Positions 10,401-17,537 of a stretch of 64,000 bases of DNA are shown one piece after another. The translations under genes and the position numbers were made by a program. Position 1 is the stretch's first letter. Every line of letters starts with the position of its first letter. A model generated the notes under the pieces. It did no database searches, was not told the origin of the DNA, and saw only the letters and a program-made list of their open reading frames with translations. The stretch is from positions 3,472,688 to 3,536,687 of the forward strand of contig NZ_CP043051.1 in the NCBI RefSeq assembly GCF_008121495.1, in the 5' to 3' direction. This DNA comes from Mediterraneibacter gnavus ATCC 29149 (GTDB lineage: Bacteria; Bacillota; Clostridia; Lachnospirales; Lachnospiraceae).

Positions 10401-10738
10401 CCGCCATTGCACACAATGGTAAATTTTCCGTGTTCCACATGTCCCGGAACCAGACCGGATCCGTCATATGTATAAGAGATGTTCACCGGATTCCCATCAA
10501 ATCCCTGCTCCTCACAGCGTACCCGAAAAGACGATGGATAAACCAGTCCACGGATCGTCCCCTCTCCCTGATTCTGGAGAGAAAAGCTTCCTTTGTACAT
10601 CTCGCCTTCTCCGACACGCATGATGATCCGCGTCTCCGGGAAAATAATCTCCGGCTGTGGAATATGAAAATCTCCTTTTGAAAGGCGTTTAATTTTATTC
10701 TTCAAATTCGTCACCTGCTCATTCTTCTTACGTTGCAT
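7415..10738 (-). CDS. Very large uncharacterised protein resembling DUF5717
   Basis: 1107 residues and the first gene of the operon. The N-terminal 140 residues look like a beta-sandwich (RIIMRVGEGEMYKGSFSLQN, then GTIRGLVYPSSFRVRC, then IVCNGGEYEVAFTAIIEKP), followed by a second beta domain near residues 220-300. The remaining 800 residues are helical with repeated Tyr/Leu-rich pairs, like a long solenoid (VHAHICLLGKRFEEAKWILE). There is no signal peptide, no membrane helix and no catalytic motif that I recognise. The length and architecture match the family I remember as DUF5717. It is transcribed from its own promoter (10766-10795) divergently from the aminotransferase gene. Confidence 0.7.
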   Translation of the reverse strand: MQRKKNEQVTNLKNKIKRLSKGDFHIPQPEIIFPETRIIMRVGEGEMYKGSFSLQNQGEGTIRGLVYPSSFRVRCEEQGFDGNPVNISYTYDGSGLVPGHVEHGKFTIVCNGGEYEVAFTAIIEKPFVMTTYGKVQSLEDFKKLSFRDPAEAEKLFRSRDFYEILKYEDKRIQALYDNMRKWELDQQALEEFLVGCKQKEKIFLTLEEESRAFISLQESRKDTFTIRKNTWGYLTIDVRTEGEFLSVEHTKVTTEEFIGNAYRLEYIIDYTKLHQGSNFGQIILESPYEILTYEIVVEKDVCRDEERRERDKEFASILKRCLVYESGKLDLNTWCEESLKKIEHLRSLDEDNEMYLLVHAHICLLGKRFEEAKWILESYNYNRFAIGKNVEISSYYLYLTTLLSNDSIGTRRVAEELSKSYMKHPDSWKILCMLVNVDSEYKIISERLRALEHHFYEEKTRSIWFYLEAFRCFREKSSSLKKLGIFEVRVLYFAAKHKLMTKELALYTANLASQLKSFDRYLYETLVLSYGMYEESMILTAICTLLIKGSCMENCFFKWYEKAVESELKIAQLYEFYMAAIQPGRVNKALPRSVYLYFMHGNNLDFHKRALLYSNLITYEDESSEIYAHYRDEMEAFAWNQLERRNIDPMLRIIYKRFLTEDSMEAEQIKALYDICHAYEITTKVPNMKFIHVIAEDGTITQKAPYTDKGARVFLYAKTDRLVWESKDGRHYTDSIPYESKRLFYELRYMDICKRYMNSLKQNRQEEKVEELSLETVRKYGIENYGEEEIMGLCSRTIRENNYECDDFLTYVCFEMFKRKQFDRVILTYLANYYCGATTDMKLLWREAREYEVHTQKLAERIITQMLFSEELFGEVPIFEEYYEEGAYFRLQQAYLAYMSREYVVEERRMSRSIIDIICKEYEKGEETIDICKIAVLKYYSTREYTTTVRKTLKKFLQELCGKQIYFPFFLAYEKEWLIELQLWDKTLIEYKGQKGSRVMLYYQLQKENSEAVDYATEVLTPMYENLYVKKFVLFSNERLKYYFKETIDGNTYRSDKECCMKDAVFGESGRYGRLNDILLSEGSEKEEKMKAYAQEDAIAAHMFEQY

Positions 10739-10765
10739 TTTTTTGTAAACACACTATAATAAAGT

Positions 10766-10795
10766 ATTATAACATCAACACTGTATTTCTTGCAA
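10766..10795 (-). promoter_or_regulatory. Promoter of the 5.4-10.7 kb operon
   Basis: On the minus strand TTGCAA (10790-10795) and TATAAT (10766-10771) are 18 bp apart, about 30 nt upstream of the start codon at 10738. No clear -10/-35 pair was found for the divergent plus-strand gene in the same 93-bp gap. Confidence 0.55.
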
Positions 10796-10831
10796 CGGTG
10801 GAATCAAAGAATTTAAAAGGGGATTGTATAC

Positions 10832-11947
10832 ATGAATACAAAACTGGAATTTCACGGAAGTGATATTGAAAAAGTGTGCGAACACTACGGATTAAAAAAA
10901 GAAGATATTGTCAATTTTGGTGCTAACGTAAATCCGCTCGGACTTTCCGAACAGGTAAAAAAAGCTCTTGCAACTCATCTGGATCTGCTCTCTTCCTACC
11001 CGGATCGGAGCTATACCAGTCTTAGAAACATACTCTCCACATACTGTCAGATTCCTGCAGACTTTATCCTGCCGGGCAATGGTTCCAGTGAACTGATTTC
11101 CCTGCTGATTGAAGAGCGCCGTCCAAAGCATACGATGATCCTTGGACCCACTTATTCCGAATACTCCAGAGAACTTGGATTTTCAGACAGCACAATCGAC
11201 TGCTTTTATCTGAAACCAGAACAGGATTTCCAATTGTCTGTAGAGGAACTGTGTCTGGCGCTGGCTAAAAAGCAGATTGATTTTCTTATTTTATGCAATC
11301 CGAACAATCCGACTTCTTCCGCAATTTTTCATCCGGAGCTGATAAAGCTGCTGGAGTTTTGTCAGGATCACAACATCTTTGTGATGATCGATGAAACGTA
11401 CGTGGAGTTTGCACCTGATGTAGATGCCGTCACCGCAGTTCCTTTGACCCAAAATTTCCAGAATCTGATGGTACTGCGTGGTGTTTCCAAATTTTTTGCC
11501 GCTCCTGGTATGCGGTTCGGGTACGGTATCACCGGAAATGCTGAATTTCTCAAAAAATTGAAGAGCAAACAGATTCCATGGTCATTAAACAGCCTTGGCG
11601 CATTTGCCGGCGAACTTTTGTTTCAGGACAAAGAGTATATAAAAAAGACACGCAATTTGATACTTTCCGAGCGTGAATACATGTATACAAAATTGCGTGA
11701 ACTTCCTTTTTTCTATGTTTATCCGGCTTATGCCAACTTTTTGCTGGTACAGATCCAAAAAGATGGACTGACTTCATCTGACGTATTTGAAGCCTGTATC
11801 CGGGAAGGACTGATGATCCGGGACTGTTCTTCCTTCACCGGATTAGAGGGAGAATTTGTCCGCTTCTGCATCATGGATCCAGAAGATAATCGAAGACTGC
11901 TGACAGTGTTTCAAAAAATTTCACAATCAGCCCGAAAACAGGTATGA
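10832..11947 (+). CDS. PLP-dependent aminotransferase, HisC/CobD-like
   Basis: 371 residues of a fold-type I PLP enzyme. The start MNTKLEFHGSDIEKVCEHYG with NFGANVNPLGL is characteristic of the CobD/HisC-like branch. Other marks are LPGNGSSELI, ILCNPNNPTS (PLP-contacting Asn), MIDETYVEF (Asp for the pyridine N), and VSKFFAAPGMRFGYG, whose Lys should form the Schiff base. AGGGGA precedes the ATG. No cob or his genes are adjacent, so L-threonine-phosphate decarboxylase and histidinol-phosphate aminotransferase are both possible; the N-terminus leans towards the former. It is a monocistronic unit ended by the hairpin at 11978. Confidence 0.75.
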   Translation: MNTKLEFHGSDIEKVCEHYGLKKEDIVNFGANVNPLGLSEQVKKALATHLDLLSSYPDRSYTSLRNILSTYCQIPADFILPGNGSSELISLLIEERRPKHTMILGPTYSEYSRELGFSDSTIDCFYLKPEQDFQLSVEELCLALAKKQIDFLILCNPNNPTSSAIFHPELIKLLEFCQDHNIFVMIDETYVEFAPDVDAVTAVPLTQNFQNLMVLRGVSKFFAAPGMRFGYGITGNAEFLKKLKSKQIPWSLNSLGAFAGELLFQDKEYIKKTRNLILSEREYMYTKLRELPFFYVYPAYANFLLVQIQKDGLTSSDVFEACIREGLMIRDCSSFTGLEGEFVRFCIMDPEDNRRLLTVFQKISQSARKQV

Positions 11948-11977
11948 TTTATATACAGAGAACTTCCACCATGAAAG

Positions 11978-12020
11978 AAAGCAACATTCCATGTCAACAA
12001 AACATGAAATGTTGCTTTTT
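11978..12020. terminator. Bidirectional terminator between the aminotransferase and Rpn genes
   Basis: AAAGCAACATT (11978-11988) pairs with AATGTTGCTTT (12008-12018), extended inward by CATGT/ACATG with one mismatch. A T-run follows on the plus strand and an A-run precedes it, so it can serve both convergent genes. Confidence 0.85.
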
Positions 12021-12033
12021 CTTGTATATCAAT

Positions 12034-12935
12034 TCACTCTTTCCAGTATTTTTCTAAATATTGATTTGCATCCGTATCTGAGAGCTTAAACTTCTCCTTC
12101 AATCGAAGCAAAACATGTTCTTTCGTTTCTCCCATCTCCTGTAGAATTTCAATACATTCCTGAATCCTGCCCTTTTCTCTACCTTTTTCTTCCCCTTCTT
12201 TCACCCCTTGCCTATATCCCGTCTCTTTATAGATTCTTGAAAAGAACTGGTGATCCCGGATCTGCTTTTCTCTTGCCTCATACTCTAACCGTGCCCTCTC
12301 ATCTGCACTCAGATGCACCAGACTCTCATAGGCCTTCTCAATATAAGGGTCTTTCTCTGCTGCCATTTTGAATTCCTCCTCTGTCTCTGCATTGATAAAT
12401 TGCATCCAACTTAGCAGTTCTGTCTCCGGATACTGGTGCTTTGCCAGCTTCGGCAATTCCAATACATGCAATTCCAGCTTGTCACTGTACTTGATATGCC
12501 GGCTGTCCTCCCATAAGTGAAACCGGGAATAGAATGCATCCGTATCTTCGAATATTTCAAAGTCCAGAATCCCGATATGGATACATTTTTCCAGCACATC
12601 ATATCCTTCGCCTTCATGAATCTGTTCCGTAAACATTTTTGACAGATAAAATAAAGTTCTCTCTGCCCAGTACTCGTACGCTGCCACCTGCATCTCCACA
12701 TCGACCTGACCGCTGTTTTTCAATTGGATCCGAACATCCAAAATTCCAAGCTTGTCTTCCTTATACCGTTTCTCAAGACTGGTGGCAACAGTGTTGTCTC
12801 TTCGATTTCCTCATAGGGAATCCCCGTAACTGCCGACAAAAATGCCTGACGGATTTGTGCATCTGCCATCAACTGTTTGAAACAAAAATCATTTTTCGGT
12901 CTCATCAGAAACTGCGTTGTATTCTCTTTTTCCAT
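12034..12935 (-). pseudogene. Rpn-family PD-(D/E)XK nuclease (transposase-like), frameshifted
   Basis: The N-terminal piece (MEKENTTQFLMRPKNDFCFKQ...LPPVLR) and the longer C-terminal piece (KRYKEDKLGILDVRIQL, then VDVEMQV) lie in different frames. One extra A in the AAA tract near 12770 would join them into one protein of about 300 residues. The restored core has the nuclease pattern Asp (GILDV) ... Glu-x-Gln (VEMQ), with a long charged helical tail rich in EKGREKG. Rpn proteins promote recA-independent recombination or act as phage-responsive nucleases. The single-base defect could be mutation or a sequencing error. A clear RBS (AGAGGAA-like, ACAGGAGGAA) precedes 12935. Confidence 0.8.
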
Positions 12936-13104
12936 TCACATTCCTCCTGTTTTCCGAATGAATTTACCGGGAAACAGGACTTTTCATAACTAATTCTTTC
13001 GATTAATTTTTCGATGATAGACCTCGTTCCGGTTTTCCATTCGCTTTTTCTTGCTTCTTTACTGGGAAAATCCGAAATGCCGGCTGTTGCCGGTTCAGAT
13101 ATAA

Positions 13105-13124
13105 CTGAAAGGGATTCCTTTCAG
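13105..13124. repeat. Small hairpin in the 295-bp gap between Rpn and transglutaminase genes
   Basis: CTGAAAGG pairs with CCTTTCAG around GATT. There is no T-run on either strand, so it is not a standard terminator. Nothing else was recognised between 12936 and 13230. Confidence 0.4.
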
Positions 13125-13230
13125 AGATGTTTCCAGTATACAAGTTTCTTTCAGCAAAAGCAATGAACGAAATCTAAAAACTTGTCACAGTCACTTCATT
13201 TTCTCTTTATAAACATAATCTGTTTTTTAT

Positions 13231-14994
13231 CTATGGAAAACATTTTATCACATTCCACTGCAGCTTTTTCCAGGCGTTTAATCCTTGTTTTACTTTTTTT
13301 CTGCATTGTCCATACAAACGATACATCTGTTCTCCATCGCGGATATCACAGCCTTTATAGAACATAGTGCGCATCATCGTGTCATACATCCAGTTTAGAT
13401 CGGCCTCTTCCAGTTCCGGAAGAGATTTTTTCACCGCTTCTTTTCCTTGCATTGAAAATGGATCTTCCCCGGATGGATGCAGAAACTCTGCAACCTCGTA
13501 CAGGCTCTGATAAACAAACCGGATCCTTGCATCGATTGATCCCGTTCGGCACCGTTTTCGTTTCCGCACAGTCCGTATCCACGCTTGCAATATTATCAGC
13601 GCGAACATCAGAAGTATAACGCCGATCACCTTCAAACACTGGAAGAGCGCCTTTCGGATCTGCTGCCACGTATCCGATGATGCTCTTGCCCTCTCCACAT
13701 TTTCCAACGCAGAAGCTGCACCTGTATGATCCTCGACCTTCCAGCCGGTATCCTCCTGCCAGACTTCACACCAGGCATGGCCCATGCTGCCCTCAACTTC
13801 TGCCACATATTGCCCATTTTCCTGCTGTGAAAATGCAGATGCCGGAATGGCATAACCTTCTGCAAATCTGGCCGGAATCCCCAGCATTCGATACATCAAG
13901 GTTGCAGCCGTTGCAAAATGCACACAAAATCCTTTGTGGTTTTCAAACAAAAAATACTCCGCAAAATCCTCGCCGGACGGTGTCGATCCCGGATTTACAT
14001 CATACACAGCCTGACGTTTTAATGTTTCTTCCACGAACCGCTCTGCTTCTTCAAAAGAATCTGCTTCCTGCAGTTCGTTGCACAATTTGCGAAGTTGCTT
14101 CAAAGAGGATGGATACTGCAAATATACACTTGCCGGATCCGTCGCACTTCCTTCTCTCCAGGATCCCCCGTCATATTCTTTTCCATATTTCTCCGAAACA
14201 TAAATCGTATCTGTCGGCATTTCCTCCTGCGTCACAGTGAACAACACACCCTTCCTGGGGACAAAGCTGCCCAGCTCCCGCAAATCTTCCATACCGCCGG
14301 AAGAATCCATGCCTGTCTCTTCCGGAATCATATTCTGCTCTGTCTGCGGGATTTTTGCCTGTGTTTTTCGTTCCTCTTTTTCTGACTCTTCCTTTTGCTC
14401 TTCCTTTTTCGTCTGTGCTTCTTTTCTTGTCTGCCTGTCTGCACTCCATGCATTCCACGTCTCTTCTGCTTTCTGGATTACATGCTCTTTCACATATCGT
14501 CTGGTCGTCCGATATACCCCATCTTCTTTTTCTTTCATCGGCTCCATCTGCTCTCCCAGCTGGACCGAACAAAATGCCAGAAATACGAAGCTTATTCCCA
14601 CAATGCAGACATTCTGCAGAACATTACAAGACATCGATGTAAGCACTGTCACATACAATCCGGCTGCAATCATCTGAAGCCAGCATTCTCTCGGATCCGG
14701 GAAATACGTCAAAACCGCCGTATATATCACTGGTACAAGATAGAAAACCGCAGAAATACAAAGCAGGAGCTTCTTTCTTTTTACCAGCATTGTCCCAAGC
14801 CAGACACTCCCTAAAAAACCGGTGATCAAAAGTACTGCCATCCACCTCTCTGTCTGATCCTGAGGTAATTTCTGCGTCAATTTCACTCCGGCGGCAGTCT
14901 CCCACCAGGACCACAGTGCAAAACCAACGGTAAGAAACTGTAAGATATGAACTTTCCAGCTATGTTGATTCAAATCCTTCTTTTTTCTTTTCAT
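13231..14994 (-). CDS. Membrane-anchored transglutaminase-like protein
   Basis: About 587 residues. The N-terminus has five or six membrane segments (from WKVHILQFLTVGFALW to IVGISFVFLAFC). A charged, Lys/Glu-rich linker follows, and then a transglutaminase core: Cys in HKGFCVHFATAATLMYRMLG, His in GSMGHAWCEVW and Asp in WKVEDHTGA, in the normal order. A further membrane helix (VIGVILLMFALIIL) precedes a C-terminal helical domain. The third gene of moxR - DUF58 - transglutaminase, a widespread unit (TgpA-like) thought to act at the cell envelope; its substrate is unknown. The ATG at 14994 has GGAG 7 nt upstream; 15009 is an alternative. Confidence 0.85.
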   Translation of the reverse strand: MKRKKKDLNQHSWKVHILQFLTVGFALWSWWETAAGVKLTQKLPQDQTERWMAVLLITGFLGSVWLGTMLVKRKKLLLCISAVFYLVPVIYTAVLTYFPDPRECWLQMIAAGLYVTVLTSMSCNVLQNVCIVGISFVFLAFCSVQLGEQMEPMKEKEDGVYRTTRRYVKEHVIQKAEETWNAWSADRQTRKEAQTKKEEQKEESEKEERKTQAKIPQTEQNMIPEETGMDSSGGMEDLRELGSFVPRKGVLFTVTQEEMPTDTIYVSEKYGKEYDGGSWREGSATDPASVYLQYPSSLKQLRKLCNELQEADSFEEAERFVEETLKRQAVYDVNPGSTPSGEDFAEYFLFENHKGFCVHFATAATLMYRMLGIPARFAEGYAIPASAFSQQENGQYVAEVEGSMGHAWCEVWQEDTGWKVEDHTGAASALENVERARASSDTWQQIRKALFQCLKVIGVILLMFALIILQAWIRTVRKRKRCRTGSIDARIRFVYQSLYEVAEFLHPSGEDPFSMQGKEAVKKSLPELEEADLNWMYDTMMRTMFYKGCDIRDGEQMYRLYGQCRKKVKQGLNAWKKLQWNVIKCFP

Positions 14995-15010
14995 ACCCCT
15001 TCTCCCCATA

Positions 15011-16045
15011 TCACACCTGGATAATCCCGGTATCATTCCATCCCTGAATCCCCTGGCCATCCAGTACAAGAACACTGGAAAATTTCTGTGTTCGAAACAC
15101 TTCTTCAAACCCGCTTTGCTCTTCCTCTCGTTTCGCTACAGGGACTGCTTCCATCAGCTCCCAGAGCATTTCATAAAACGTCTCCTCATCCTTCACGCGC
15201 CATCGCACAACACGGACGTTTTTCTGATCAAACCATGCCACAACGTGCATACAGTGTTCTTCTACCAGAGTCCTGGAAAGTGAAGCACAAATCTCCATCA
15301 TACGCTCCAGCTTTTTGAAATCTTTCGCTGCATCCGAAAGCCAAAGTCTGATACATACCGCACATCCAAGAGGATGACTGGATTCTTTGACCATCATTTT
15401 TCCCGCCTTGGCACTGATCTTCCAGTGGATCATCTGCACCGGATCCGGAATGTGATACTCCCGGATCTGATAGATTTCCGTAGCATCCTGCCCACCCCTT
15501 TCATTGGAATAGGTTTCCGGCTCAACCGGAAATTCCCGCGTCCTTCTCCCAATCTCTACCAGCATTGCACAGATCTTCGGCAGGACTGTGAATCGCTCCT
15601 TTTCCTGCTGCTTTTTACCCACAGATAAAATTCCGATAAAATCATAGATTCTCACTTCTGTAATCGTCAGCTTCCACTCTCCGCACCTGTCTGGTTCAAA
15701 TGTATAGTCTGCCTGCTTTTCAGAAAGCCATAAACTGTCTTTTTGTCTGATGCCGGATACTGCATGTTCCATTTCCAGCAGAATCCTGCACTTTCCGATC
15801 CAAAGAGAACTTTCCCTGCAAACCTGTATACTGACTTTCATTTGCTGTTCTTTTTCTCCGTAATCCGAGAGCCGCTTTACTCTGGCAGAAAGTCCTCTCC
15901 CCGCAAAAATAAGATAAACGATTCCTGCCGCCGGATACAGAAGCACAAAAATCAACAGCCCGCTCAGTGCCGGATAAATATACATCAAAAACAGATATCC
16001 CACTGCGCCAAGCACAAGAAGATATGTTATCATCCGTTTTCCCAT
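15011..16045 (-). CDS. DUF58 domain protein
   Basis: 344 residues with two N-terminal membrane helices (ITYLLVLGAVGYLFLMYIYP and LSGLLIFVLLYPAAGIVYLI). The DUF58 signature REYHIPDPVQMIHWKISAKAG is near residue 190, followed by a vWA-like remnant. DUF58 proteins accompany MoxR ATPases and probably are their client or partner. It ends 1 nt before the earliest possible start of the transglutaminase gene and begins 16 nt after moxR, so the three are one operon. Confidence 0.88.
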   Translation of the reverse strand: MGKRMITYLLVLGAVGYLFLMYIYPALSGLLIFVLLYPAAGIVYLIFAGRGLSARVKRLSDYGEKEQQMKVSIQVCRESSLWIGKCRILLEMEHAVSGIRQKDSLWLSEKQADYTFEPDRCGEWKLTITEVRIYDFIGILSVGKKQQEKERFTVLPKICAMLVEIGRRTREFPVEPETYSNERGGQDATEIYQIREYHIPDPVQMIHWKISAKAGKMMVKESSHPLGCAVCIRLWLSDAAKDFKKLERMMEICASLSRTLVEEHCMHVVAWFDQKNVRVVRWRVKDEETFYEMLWELMEAVPVAKREEEQSGFEEVFRTQKFSSVLVLDGQGIQGWNDTGIIQV

Positions 16046-16061
16046 ATACGCTCCTTCCTTT

Positions 16062-17009
16062 TTATCGCTTTTTCAATGATGGTGATTCTACTGCGGACAA
16101 AATTTCCTGCAGTACTTCCTTCTGTTTTACTTTGCTGATCCTTGCCCTTGTATTTAACAGGATCCGATGCTGTGCAGTCTCCCGAAACACTCCCCTGACA
16201 TCTGCCGGAACCACATATTCTCTTCCTGCCAGATACGCACCCGCTTTCGCCATCTTTGCAAGTGCCACTGTTCCTCTTGGACTCATCCCCAGCTCCAGCA
16301 TCTCATGTTCCCTAGTAGCCTGTGCCAGCTGCACCAGATATTCCAGAATCCGCTCATGCATAAAAATCTGTGCAGTCTCCCGCTGTGCTTCCTCAAGTTC
16401 TTCCTTTGTCATCACCTGTTGAACGGCATCTGACGTACGGCCATTCTCATTTTTTCGCAGAATCTCCATCTCTTCGCGAATTGTCGGATATCCCATCTTT
16501 ACACAGACCATAAAACGATCCAACTGAGATTCCGGAAGCAACTGCGTCCCTGCGGAGCCGGACGGATTTTCCGTAGCGATCACCAGAAACGGCGGAGCAA
16601 TCTTCCTGGTTTTCCCATCCACGGTCACCTGCCCCTCTTCCATCACTTCCAAAAGGGCTGACTGCGTCTTCGGAGACGCCCGGTTGATCTCATCTGCCAG
16701 AAGCAGGTTGCAGACCACGGCTCCCGGATGATATACAAACGCATTTCTCTCTTTCTGGTAGATGGTAAATCCGGTCAGGTCTGACGGAAGTACATCCGGT
16801 GTAAACTGCACCCTGCGCTTCTGCAGTCCGATCGCTCTGGAAAAAGCAATCGCCATGGTCGTCTTGCCAAGTCCCGGAATATCCTCCACCAGCACATGCC
16901 CACCCGCCAAAAATGCTTTCATCACCGTCTCTGTCACTTCCTGCTTTCCGATCACTGCTCTCTGTACTTCCTGCAGTGCAAAAAGTACCTTCTCTCTCAC
17001 TTTTTCCAC
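16062..17009 (-). CDS. MoxR-family AAA+ ATPase
   Basis: 315 residues. Walker A is in EDIPGLGKTTMAIAFSRA (about residue 38), Walker B in LLADEINRASPKTQSALLEV, sensor-1 in IATENP, and there is a MoxR C-terminal lid. It is probably a chaperone-like ATPase that assembles or activates the DUF58/transglutaminase membrane proteins encoded downstream (inference from context). It is the first gene of the operon. A TATAAT-like -10 lies near 17040 on the minus strand without a good -35. Confidence 0.93.
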   Translation of the reverse strand: MEKVREKVLFALQEVQRAVIGKQEVTETVMKAFLAGGHVLVEDIPGLGKTTMAIAFSRAIGLQKRRVQFTPDVLPSDLTGFTIYQKERNAFVYHPGAVVCNLLLADEINRASPKTQSALLEVMEEGQVTVDGKTRKIAPPFLVIATENPSGSAGTQLLPESQLDRFMVCVKMGYPTIREEMEILRKNENGRTSDAVQQVMTKEELEEAQRETAQIFMHERILEYLVQLAQATREHEMLELGMSPRGTVALAKMAKAGAYLAGREYVVPADVRGVFRETAQHRILLNTRARISKVKQKEVLQEILSAVESPSLKKR

Positions 17010-17064
17010 ACCTGTTTCCTCCCCTGTCTGATATAGAAAATTATACCATATTTTGCTTTTTCCC

Positions 17065-17101
17065 TCTTACTTTTTTTCATATTTTTAACAAAAAAGTAAG
17101 A
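17065..17101. repeat. 12-bp inverted repeat between divergent moxR and the phasin-like gene
   Basis: TCTTACTTTTTT (17065-17076) pairs with AAAAAAGTAAGA (17090-17101), 13-nt loop. It sits between divergent transcription units, so a shared regulator site is more likely than a terminator. No regulator is assigned. Confidence 0.45.
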
Positions 17102-17119
17102 AACATTCCTCCTGATACG

Positions 17120-17128
17120 TGCTATAAT
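17120..17128 (+). promoter_or_regulatory. Extended -10 promoter of the phasin-like/ubiB unit
   Basis: The sequence TGCTATAAT is a TGn-extended -10 element, about 45 nt before the start codon at 17178; no consensus -35 is seen. Confidence 0.5.
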
Positions 17129-17177
17129 AAAGAAAACAACAAATGACAATCATGTACTTCAAGAAAGGATGGTCTTT

Positions 17178-17537
17178 ATGGAATTCACAGAAGGATTAAG
17201 AAAAGTATTTTTAGCAGGTGTAGGTGCTGTCGCCTCTACTGCAGAAAACGCAAAAGAACTGATCGATGATCTGGTAGAAAAAGGCGAACTGACCGTTGCA
17301 CAGGGCAGAATGCTCAATGAAGAACTGAAACATACAGCAAAAGAAAAAGTCAAAGAACATATTTCTGTCACCGTTACCAGGAATTATACAGATGCCATGA
17401 ATTCTGTCGATCAGATGACCGAAGAGGAATTAAACGCTCTGAAAGAAAAGATTGCCCAGACAGAAGAAGCAAGAAAAGAACAGCCTGAAGATCCAGATAT
17501 TACCTCCGATGAAAGGACACCCGAAGAATCAGAATGA
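17178..17537 (+). CDS. Phasin-like helical protein
   Basis: About 119 residues, almost entirely helical, starting MEFTEGLRKVFLAGVGAVA. The small hydrophobic N-terminal helix is followed by an amphipathic coiled-coil region (AENAKELIDDLVEKGELTVAQG) and an acidic tail. This pattern is common in proteins annotated as PhaF/poly-hydroxyalkanoate granule-like and repeatedly found next to UbiB kinases. An ATG 9 nt earlier exists, but AAAGGATG is correctly spaced for 17178. Its stop overlaps the next start (ATGA), so it is translationally coupled to the kinase. Confidence 0.75.
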   Translation: MEFTEGLRKVFLAGVGAVASTAENAKELIDDLVEKGELTVAQGRMLNEELKHTAKEKVKEHISVTVTRNYTDAMNSVDQMTEEELNALKEKIAQTEEARKEQPEDPDITSDERTPEESE

